Below the pieces are notes generated by a model. It was not told where the DNA came from and searched no databases. It was given only the letters and a program-made list of their open reading frames with translations. The position numbers and the translations under genes are program-made. From Marinilabilia sp. (GTDB taxonomy: Bacteria; Bacteroidota; Bacteroidia; Bacteroidales; Marinilabiliaceae), in contig NZ_JADQBH010000033.1 in the NCBI RefSeq assembly GCF_016278715.1, forward strand, positions 1 to 64,000: DNA of 64,000 bases, given 5' to 3'. Shown piece after piece: positions 29,418 to 37,846 of this stretch; position 1 is the first letter of the stretch; each line of letters begins with the position of its first letter.

Positions 29418-29660
29418 ATGGGACTTCTTTTATCCATTGTCATTGGTATTTTTGCCGGGTATCTTGGAAGTATTATTTTCAAAGGTTCCGGTCTGGGCTT
29501 AATCTGGAACCTGATTGTTGGTCTCATTGGAGGCGTGATAGGTGGTGCTTTATTTGAATTTCTTGGATTTCACGGACAGGGCATTATCTGGCAACTGATT
29601 GCAGCTACGGTAGGTGCCATTATTCTTTTGTGGATTGCTTCAGTGTTAAGGAGGAAATAA
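29418..29660 (+). CDS. GlsB/YeaQ/YmgE-family (transglycosylase-associated) small membrane protein
   Basis: IVIGIFAGYLGSIIFKGSGLGLIWNLIVGLIGGVIGGALFEFLG. Confidence 0.85.
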   Translation: MGLLLSIVIGIFAGYLGSIIFKGSGLGLIWNLIVGLIGGVIGGALFEFLGFHGQGIIWQLIAATVGAIILLWIASVLRRK

Positions 29661-29780
29661 TCTTCTCCGCGATAAAATGAATGATGTCCGGTTGATTACC
29701 ATAAAAGACCGGGTTGATCCGGTTCACTGATGTTGAGAAATCAACCTGACATCATTATTTTTGCTCAAAAATTCTCTTTT

Positions 29781-31115
29781 ATGATTTTGGATGGACTTCT
29801 TGTTGCCTTGCTTTTGTTGTGTGTGATTCTTCTCATTGTGCTGATATTGCGAACGGGTCAAAATAATAATATTGATTTTCAGAATTCCATCCGGCAGGTA
29901 ATGAAAGAAGAGCTTAGGGACAATCGTTCTGAACTCAGTAATGGTCTGGGGCAAAACCGTCAGGAGCTTTCTCACAATCTTGAACGATTAACGGTCACGT
30001 TGCAGGAGCAACTTTCTAAAATGCTGGAAGGGATGAACACCAATGCCTTTTCCAACCGGCAGGAATTGGCTCAATCTCTCAAAAGTTTTGGCGAGTCGTT
30101 TACGCTAAATGTGACAGAGTTTAAAAACTTGCAAAAGCAACGCTTTGACGACATGGCCCGCAAGCAGGACGACCTGGTTAAATCGACCGAAAACAGGCTC
30201 GAAAAGATGCGGGAAACCGTAGATGAAAAACTCCACAAAACTCTGGAAGAGAGGCTTGGACAATCGTTTAAATTGGTTACTGAACGGCTCGAAGCAGTGC
30301 GTGAAGGGTTGGGCGAAATGAAAAACATGGCCGGCGAGGTTGGGGATCTTAAGCGGGTACTCAGCAACGTGAAAACGCGCGGAGTGCTTGGGGAAATTCA
30401 ACTGGGCAACATTCTTGAGCAAATAATGGCTCCCGAACAATACGAAAAGAACGTAAAAACAAAACGCGATTCCTCAGGGCATGTGGAATATGCCATAAAA
30501 CTGCCAGGCCAGGGAAGCAACGGGGAAGCGGTCTATATGCCTGTTGATGCTAAATTTCCCCAGGAAGATTATGCCAGACTTCAGGAAGCGTTGGACAAAG
30601 GTGATGCTGAGGGCATGGCTCTGGCTACTAAACAACTGGTTGCTGCGATTAAAAAATCTGCTTCAGACATCCGCGATAAATATCTGGACCCACCCCATAC
30701 CACTGATTTTGGAATATTGTTTCTCCCGGTGGAGGGGCTATATGCCGAGGTGGTTCGGCAACCTGATTTGGTTGCGGTTCTCCAGCGGGATTTTAAAGTG
30801 ATTGTTACCGGTCCAACCACACTTGCGGCCATGCTGAACAGTCTGCAGATGGGCTTCAGAACCCTGGCTATCCAAAAACGCAGCAGCGAGGTTTGGGAAA
30901 TCCTGGGAGCTGTAAAGACACAGTTTGGGGAATTCGGCAAAGTGTTACGGAAAGCCCAGGAAAAAATTAATCAGGCCAACAACGAAATCGAAACCCTGAT
31001 AACTACCCGGACTAATGTCATGATGCGCAAGCTTAGAAAGGTTCAGGAGTTACCTGCCGAAAAGAGTAAGGAATTGATGGAGACACTTGAAGAAAAAGAA
31101 GAAGAAACAATTTAA
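29781..31115 (+). CDS. rmuC: DNA recombination protein RmuC
   Basis: N-terminal TM and coiled coil; RGVLGEIQLGNILEQIM, VDAKFPQEDYARL, DIRDKYLDPPHTTDFGILFLPVEGLYAEV, GFRTLAIQKRSSEVWE. Confidence 0.94.
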   Translation: MILDGLLVALLLLCVILLIVLILRTGQNNNIDFQNSIRQVMKEELRDNRSELSNGLGQNRQELSHNLERLTVTLQEQLSKMLEGMNTNAFSNRQELAQSLKSFGESFTLNVTEFKNLQKQRFDDMARKQDDLVKSTENRLEKMRETVDEKLHKTLEERLGQSFKLVTERLEAVREGLGEMKNMAGEVGDLKRVLSNVKTRGVLGEIQLGNILEQIMAPEQYEKNVKTKRDSSGHVEYAIKLPGQGSNGEAVYMPVDAKFPQEDYARLQEALDKGDAEGMALATKQLVAAIKKSASDIRDKYLDPPHTTDFGILFLPVEGLYAEVVRQPDLVAVLQRDFKVIVTGPTTLAAMLNSLQMGFRTLAIQKRSSEVWEILGAVKTQFGEFGKVLRKAQEKINQANNEIETLITTRTNVMMRKLRKVQELPAEKSKELMETLEEKEEETI

Positions 31116-31284
31116 CTGAAGAAAGATATTTTGGTTCTTCCTGGGCAATTCCTAACAATGAATATTTAATTTAATGGTAGAACAAGCCATCTTATCCACC
31201 CCCACATTGGTAAAAACAGTTTATTGCGAGTGAAAATTAATAACGGAAGATTAAATGTTTTTATGGTCTTAAGATAAATATGTT

Positions 31285-31989
31285 ATGCCTAATCTCCTCC
31301 GAAAATACCTCTCCGGTCTTTCGGCTCTTGTTTTTCCGGAAATCTGCAAAGGCTGTGGCGAATCGCTTGTTTCTGGTCGCACAGCTTTATGCCGGAAGTG
31401 TGAGTCAGAGATGCCCCGTACGTTTTTCGAGAAAGTGTCCGGCAACCTGGTGGAACAGATGTTCTGGGGTAGGGCAAGAGTGGAGTTTGCATTCTCTCTG
31501 TTTTTCTATCGCAAAGGCGAACTTCTTCAGCAACTCATTCATCAGCTTAAATACAAAAGAGACATAAGGGCAGGTACTTACCTGGGGCAAATGACTGGTC
31601 GGGTTTTGCTGAAGGAGGAGCTGGCCGGGAAGTTTGACTGCATCATTCCGGTGCCCTTACACCCCCAAAAGCAACGACTCCGGGGATATAATCAAAGTGA
31701 CATTATAGCTGATGGAATCAGTGAAATCACTAAAGTCCCGGTCAACAAAGAATCTGTAATCAGAACTGTGCATTCTGCAAGTCAGACCCGCAGAGGGAGA
31801 TACGAGAGGTGGCAAAATGTGGAGGGAATTTTTAAAGTTGTCCATCCCCATCTTTTCCATAACCAGCATTTGCTGATTCTTGACGATGTAGTTACCACAG
31901 GTGCCACCATCGAAGCTCTTTGCGCTGCATTTTCTGAAGTGGAAAATGTCAGATTTTCGGTATTGACCATTGGCATTGCCGTCGGATGA
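31285..31989 (+). CDS. ComF-family amidophosphoribosyltransferase
   Basis: Zinc-finger ICKGCGESLVSGRTALCRKCE; QLKYKRD, IIPVPLHPQKQRLRGYNQSD, LLILDDVVTTGATIEA. Confidence 0.93.
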   Translation: MPNLLRKYLSGLSALVFPEICKGCGESLVSGRTALCRKCESEMPRTFFEKVSGNLVEQMFWGRARVEFAFSLFFYRKGELLQQLIHQLKYKRDIRAGTYLGQMTGRVLLKEELAGKFDCIIPVPLHPQKQRLRGYNQSDIIADGISEITKVPVNKESVIRTVHSASQTRRGRYERWQNVEGIFKVVHPHLFHNQHLLILDDVVTTGATIEALCAAFSEVENVRFSVLTIGIAVG

Positions 31990-32001
31990 ATTAAAAAGCT
32001 T

Positions 32002-33201
32002 CTAATAATTCAACGCCTTACCCGTGGCAGCCAGAAAAATATCCAGCGATCGTAATTTTTCCTTTATGGCAATGAGCTTGTCCAGCCTGATAAATCCGAT
32101 TCGGTAGTGATACCGTGGACCGTGGTATTCTTCAGATACCGATTTGAACTCAAAGTTCTCAAGCACTTCGGGATTGCTGTACCTCAGATAGACTTCGATG
32201 GCACCCTCTTTGAAATACTTGAATCCTTCGAAATAGTTCGCCTTCTTATATTCGTAACGGTAATGATGTGCAAGGGCTGTAATATCTGATAATACCGCTG
32301 ACCCGGTAGGATGACCCCCGGCTCCTTTGCCAAACATAAACTGTTTGTCGTAGGCCACTCCTTTTATTACCACCCCGTTGAATTCATCTTCCACATTGTA
32401 GATGTATTTGTCGCGGGTTACAAAACGGGGCAAAACAAACAGGGCTATTTTTTTGTCGCGCAAACGTTCCACCTGACCCACGAGTTTAATTTTGTAATCC
32501 TTCTCACGGGCGTAATTGATGTCAAACTCCGAAATATTTGATATGCCGTAGTTTAGAACCTCATCAGGCGATACCACCACACCAAAACTGTGCATGGTAA
32601 GAATTATCAGTTTGAAAAGCGAATCGAAGCCGTCCACATCAAAGGTGGGGTTGGATTCGGCAAAACCCAGCTCCTGGGCTTTTTTCAGGGCATTGGGATA
32701 GCTTTCATTATTATCAAAAATTTTGGAAAGAATGTAGTTGGATGAGCCGTTGAGGATTCCGGTTACGGAGAGCAGCAGGTCGTTGTCGTAATACTCCTCA
32801 AGGTTGCGTATGACCGGAATACTGCCGCACGCAGATGCCTCGTACAGCAGGGATACATTGTTTTCTTTGGCGAGAGAGACCATTTCGCTGAGGTTTTCGG
32901 CAAGCATTTTTTTATTGGCCGACACCACATTTTTCCCGTTTTGCAGCGCCTTTTTGACAATAAAATAGGCATCATCCGCATTGTCAATTAATTCTACAAT
33001 GGTGTTGATGCCTTCGTCATTGAGGATTTTATCAGGTTCGTAACAAAACATTTCGTCCGGAAGCGACCGCATAACGTGTCGTTTTACACAGATTCTTTTT
33101 ACTTTGGCGTCCAGTGCCGGGCTTTTAGCCAATACGTCGTAGAGACCCTGACCGACAACACCAAATCCAAAAAGACCGATATTTAATTTTTGCCGTGACA
33201 T
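32002..33201 (-). CDS. hom: homoserine dehydrogenase
   Basis: NIGLFGFGVVGQGLYDVL, VVSANKKMLAENL, LYEASACGSIPVIRNLEE, GILNGSSNYILSKI, DVDGFDSLFKLIIL. Confidence 0.94.
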   Translation of the reverse strand: MSRQKLNIGLFGFGVVGQGLYDVLAKSPALDAKVKRICVKRHVMRSLPDEMFCYEPDKILNDEGINTIVELIDNADDAYFIVKKALQNGKNVVSANKKMLAENLSEMVSLAKENNVSLLYEASACGSIPVIRNLEEYYDNDLLLSVTGILNGSSNYILSKIFDNNESYPNALKKAQELGFAESNPTFDVDGFDSLFKLIILTMHSFGVVVSPDEVLNYGISNISEFDINYAREKDYKIKLVGQVERLRDKKIALFVLPRFVTRDKYIYNVEDEFNGVVIKGVAYDKQFMFGKGAGGHPTGSAVLSDITALAHHYRYEYKKANYFEGFKYFKEGAIEVYLRYSNPEVLENFEFKSVSEEYHGPRYHYRIGFIRLDKLIAIKEKLRSLDIFLAATGKALNY

Positions 33202-33308
33202 TTTCTTTAGTTTTTGTGGAAGTGAATGATTTTCAGATGAAAAGGTTCTGATGCCGGAATTGTTTCTCCGAACATCAGAACCAGTAAAGTTATGACCAAA
33301 GATACGGA

Positions 33309-34622
<1,314 letters not shown>

Positions 34623-34635
34623 TTATAGGTTAAAT

Positions 34636-34676
34636 AAAAATAAAAAATTCCTGACCGGTTGCGTTGACGCACCGGT
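34636..34676 (-). terminator. intrinsic terminator of metY-hom leader
   Basis: Minus strand ACCGGTGCG-TCAA-CGC(A)ACCGGT followed by CAGGAATTTTTTATTTTTATTT; lies between leader ORF and metY ATG. Confidence 0.8.
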
Positions 34677-34728
34677 ATCTGATTAATTTGAATTCAAATT
34701 TTATCGGAAAATGTTGGAAAGATACAGA

Positions 34729-34742
34729 TATGATGCGTCAAC
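34729..34742 (-). promoter_or_regulatory. antiterminator segment 2 of candidate attenuator
   Basis: Minus GTTGACGCATC can pair with GGTGCGTCAAC in the terminator 5' arm (11 bp, one G-U); CATCATA can pair with TATGATG in the leader Met codons. Confidence 0.65.
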
Positions 34743-34747
34743 AAGAC

Positions 34748-34861
34748 TTATGCCATGAACATAGACATTCGTCCCATCATCATACCCGTTGTGGTAATGA
34801 AGGAAATTCCGCAGTTGATTGTTGCGGCAAAAGAAATAATATTTTCGATGTTTTGCTTCAT
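34748..34861 (-). CDS. 37-aa Thr/Met-rich leader peptide of metY-hom attenuator (absent from supplied ORF track)
   Basis: Translation MKQNIENIISFAATINCGISFITTTGMMMGRMSMFMA*; stop ~70 nt upstream of the terminator hairpin. Confidence 0.75.
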   Translation of the reverse strand: MKQNIENIISFAATINCGISFITTTGMMMGRMSMFMA

Positions 34862-34880
34862 TCAATAAATTATCTCTTTG

Positions 34881-34911
34881 CAAATATGGACAACTTTATC
34901 CACAATTCAAA
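34881..34911 (-). promoter_or_regulatory. candidate promoter for metY-hom leader
   Basis: Minus TTTG-N19-CATATTTG (7/8 match to TAnnTTTG), 19 nt upstream of the leader ATG. Confidence 0.55.
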
Positions 34912-35157
34912 TAGTTAGAAGATTTTTTTTCATTTGTGCCCTAAGAAAATTCCTAAAATTTTTGTCTATGCCTGAATTTTAAGGGGATCCGTAATGTCAG
35001 AACTATGTTGGGGGCCTGGAATCGCTTCAGCCAAATCCCGTGAAGAAAATCAAAACATTTTTAGTTAAGAAATCCGAATCATTTGAGCGTAACGAGTTTT
35101 CGATTTTAGAAAAGCGAGGTGATTTTCAGGGGTTTGGTTGGGCGACGGCATTTCTCG

Positions 35158-35244
35158 TTTACTTCTTTTTATTGCTGTAGAATTGGAGCGAAGCATAAAT
35201 CGTGAACTCCTAATAATCTTTTTCCTGTGAATAAAAGAAGTAAA
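35158..35244. repeat. imperfect 15-bp inverted repeat within long intergenic region
   Basis: tttacttctttttatt (35158-35173) vs aataaaagaagtaaa (35230-35244), one 1-nt bulge. Confidence 0.55.
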
Positions 35245-35513
35245 AGTCCACGCAGTTTGAGCGCAAAAAAAGAAACATATATTTTCCCGGGACAATAGTG
35301 ATTTTTTTATATCCGATACCAAAAAAAGCTGCTTAAAGATTGCTTTCCAGAAATCGGGATCGGCTATTTTGCTAGAAATGAACAGATTTTTGTAACAAAC
35401 AAAACATCAACTATTATTATTTACTAACCGATGACCCAAGGAAAAAATAAAAAAAACGAATGATTTCTTTTTCGTCAACGTCAAAAGGATGAAAACAATA
35501 AAAAAACAGTATT

Positions 35514-35900
35514 ATGAAAAAATTAGTATTCACTTTAGCTTTGGTAGCAGGATTTGCATTTGCAGCAAACAACGTAAATGCACAAACCAACTCTGATAAT
35601 GATCAGAAACAGGATACCACACAAACCGTTCGGTCAGGTTTTGTTGACAATAACGGAGACGGAGTATGTGACAATTATGATGGCAAACGTGCCGGAAAAG
35701 GATTAGGCCCGGGCAATGGGCACGGACAAGGCCGTGGACACGGGAAAGGTCTCGGACGCCGGGGTAATGGTCAGGGCCGTGGTGGTAATGGAAATTATAT
35801 TGATACCAATAACAATGGAACCTGTGACAATCAGGAAAATGGTACCGGACGTTTGCGTGATGGAAGTGGGAATGGCCGTGTAAACGCGCCCGCTGAATAA
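35514..35900 (+). CDS. secreted Gly/Arg-rich protein with two D-x-N-x-(D/N)-G-x-C-D motifs
   Basis: Signal peptide; FVDNNGDGVCDNYDG and YIDTNNNGTCDNQENG flank GPGNGHGQGRGHGKGLGRRGNGQGRGGNGN. Confidence 0.8.
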   Translation: MKKLVFTLALVAGFAFAANNVNAQTNSDNDQKQDTTQTVRSGFVDNNGDGVCDNYDGKRAGKGLGPGNGHGQGRGHGKGLGRRGNGQGRGGNGNYIDTNNNGTCDNQENGTGRLRDGSGNGRVNAPAE

Positions 35901-36000
35901 CCATTGAAATTTTGTAATTTCGTTGGTGGAATGGTAAAGACATAAGTTTATGGGACGTGCCATCTCCACCAGCGAATTAACAATTACTGTAATATTTTAC

Positions 36001-36546
36001 ATGCAGACAAACCCGAAAGACAGTGATTTGGTACAACAGGCGCAAGATGGGCAAACAGAGGCCTTTTCTGTGCTGGTGGACAGATATCGTCAGAAGGTAT
36101 TTCAAACCTGCATGGGTTTTTTGCACAATACCGATGATGCCGAGGACCTGACACAGGAGATATTCGTAAAGGCCTGGAATGCGCTAAAATCCTTTGACGG
36201 ACGTGCTGCTTTTTCAACCTGGCTTTACCGGATAGCTGTGAATAAAGCCATTAATCAGACACGAAGGAATAAGCTGAGGTCATTTACCGGTATCAATGAT
36301 GAGGTTACAGACTCTGGATTTGCCGACGATGATGCGGAAAGCAAACTGTTGCGCAGCGAACAACGTGCGCAAATAAAAAGTGCTGTGAATCGGTTAAAAT
36401 CCAACCAAAAGAAGGCTTTTGTTTTGTTTTATTATCAGGAATTAAGTCTGATAGAAGTTGCAGAGATTTTGGAAATGTCACCGAAGGCCACAGAAAGTTT
36501 GATTTTTAGGTCCAGAAAGAAATTGCAGAAATTGTTGTCCCGGTAA
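36001..36546 (+). CDS. ECF RNA polymerase sigma factor
   Basis: Region 2 DAEDLTQEIFVKAWNALKSFDGRAAFSTWLYRIAVNKAINQTRRNK; region 4 ALSLIEVAEILEMSPKATESLIFRSRKKLQKLL-type helix-turn-helix. Start at 36001 preferred. Confidence 0.93.
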   Translation: MQTNPKDSDLVQQAQDGQTEAFSVLVDRYRQKVFQTCMGFLHNTDDAEDLTQEIFVKAWNALKSFDGRAAFSTWLYRIAVNKAINQTRRNKLRSFTGINDEVTDSGFADDDAESKLLRSEQRAQIKSAVNRLKSNQKKAFVLFYYQELSLIEVAEILEMSPKATESLIFRSRKKLQKLLSR

Positions 36547-36548
36547 AA

Positions 36549-36980
36549 ATGAAGATGATGAAGTGTAAAGATTTTAACAGTCAGTTAGCGATGCTGCAGG
36601 ATATGGGCGAGATTCCTGCTGAGATGCAGGAACACATGAAGCATTGCGATTCGTGCAATGAGGCTTTTGAGAAAACTCATCTGCTCTTTGATTTTGTGAA
36701 AGAAGAGAAAAGTCAAAAAGTTTCTCCTTTCGTCACAACAAGGATTATGGGGCAGATAGAACGCGTTGAGAAACCTTCATGGTTTACCCGGCCTGCGCTG
36801 GTGGTGGTTATGTCAATCGCTGTTTTGGTGCTGGGATTTTTTTCTGCAAGTCTTTTCTCCGCGCAGGAGTCTTCAAAACTGGCTGATTCAACCGAAATTA
36901 TTGCCACGGACTATTTTTTCTCTGAGAATCCTGGATCACAATTAGAAGAAATCTGGCTTAATTCTTATTCCTATGAGTAA
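36549..36980 (+). CDS. anti-sigma factor (zinc-finger-like N terminus, one TM)
   Basis: HMKHCDSCNEAF (HxxxCxxC) then TM ALVVVMSIAVLVLGFFSASLF; 2 nt after the sigma gene. Confidence 0.82.
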   Translation: MKMMKCKDFNSQLAMLQDMGEIPAEMQEHMKHCDSCNEAFEKTHLLFDFVKEEKSQKVSPFVTTRIMGQIERVEKPSWFTRPALVVVMSIAVLVLGFFSASLFSAQESSKLADSTEIIATDYFFSENPGSQLEEIWLNSYSYE

Positions 36981-37536
36981 AAATCGGATTATAATTACAA
37001 TTCTTATTCTGGCAGTCGCTTTTGTGGGGGGATGGGGTATTTACCGATGGTGGAACCCTGTTTCCGGTTCTTCATCAGTTGGTTTGAGTAATGAGCCTGT
37101 TTATCGGATTATTCCCGGGCAAACAAATGCAGGAGTTGGAGCCGGATTTAACCGCATGGTAAAAGTGCTTGATTTTTCGGAAGACCAAATAGCGATCTTT
37201 ACCGGAATCGAACGCAAATACAGGCAACAGATGGAGTTGTACATGGCACAGCTCGACAGTATTGACCTGAATATTCTGGAAGAAGTTAAAAAGGCGAATC
37301 CCGATAGAGGGCGATTAGACTCGCTTTCTGCTACAGCCGGAGAAATTCAATATGCCCTGAAAAAGGCTACCTCAGACCACTTTTTGGAGGTTAAGAATAT
37401 TTGTACCCCTGAACAAAAGCAACTTTTTAATGAGGTAATATCCGATATTGACCAGTACCGCAGGGGGCGTGGACCCGGAAGAGGACAAGGCCCCAGACAC
37501 AATGGTCAAAGAAGAGGATGGAGGAATTCCAGATAA
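36973..37536 (+). CDS. Spy/CpxP-like (periplasmic metal-sensor-like) membrane-anchored protein
   Basis: N-terminal TM; helical core LDFSEDQIAIFTGIERKYRQQMELYMAQLDSIDLNILEEV...CTPEQKQLFNEVI; overlaps the anti-sigma gene by 8 nt. Confidence 0.75.
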   Translation: MSKNRIIITILILAVAFVGGWGIYRWWNPVSGSSSVGLSNEPVYRIIPGQTNAGVGAGFNRMVKVLDFSEDQIAIFTGIERKYRQQMELYMAQLDSIDLNILEEVKKANPDRGRLDSLSATAGEIQYALKKATSDHFLEVKNICTPEQKQLFNEVISDIDQYRRGRGPGRGQGPRHNGQRRGWRNSR

Positions 37537-37749
37537 ATATTTCCGGCAAATCGCTGAAATTCGGCAATTTGAATAACCTTCCCAATTTAAATACAATAGT
37601 CCGTTAAGAAAACCTAAACGCAGCGATGCGATGACGCAAAGGTTTGCAATTATCAACCCCTTTTTTAAGTTGTTTATTATTAAATACTTGCAAGGGCTTT
37701 GCGGAATATTGTAAATAGGGACAGACAGGGTGGACAATCCGGGGTAGGC

Positions 37750-37796
37750 AGGACAAATAAGCCGGGTTCCCATTGGGGGGCCGGCTTATTTGTCCT
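37750..37796. terminator. perfect 16-bp inverted repeat between convergent operons
   Basis: aggacaaataagccgg-N15-ccggcttatttgtcct; weak U-tract. Confidence 0.7.
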
Positions 37797-37846
37797 GATT
37801 CTTAACAGGAAACGAATGAGATGATGAATTTTATTCTTCCAACTCC

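Noticed and set aside
34701-34918. 60-aa minus ORF (34701-34883) and 84-aa plus ORF (34664-34918) upstream of metY
   Set aside because: They overlap the leader in other frames, have atypical composition and are explained by the 37-aa leader frame, whose end coincides with the attenuator structure.
35065-35322. 85-aa minus ORF
   Set aside because: Overlaps the structured intergenic repeat-like segment; no recognisable features.
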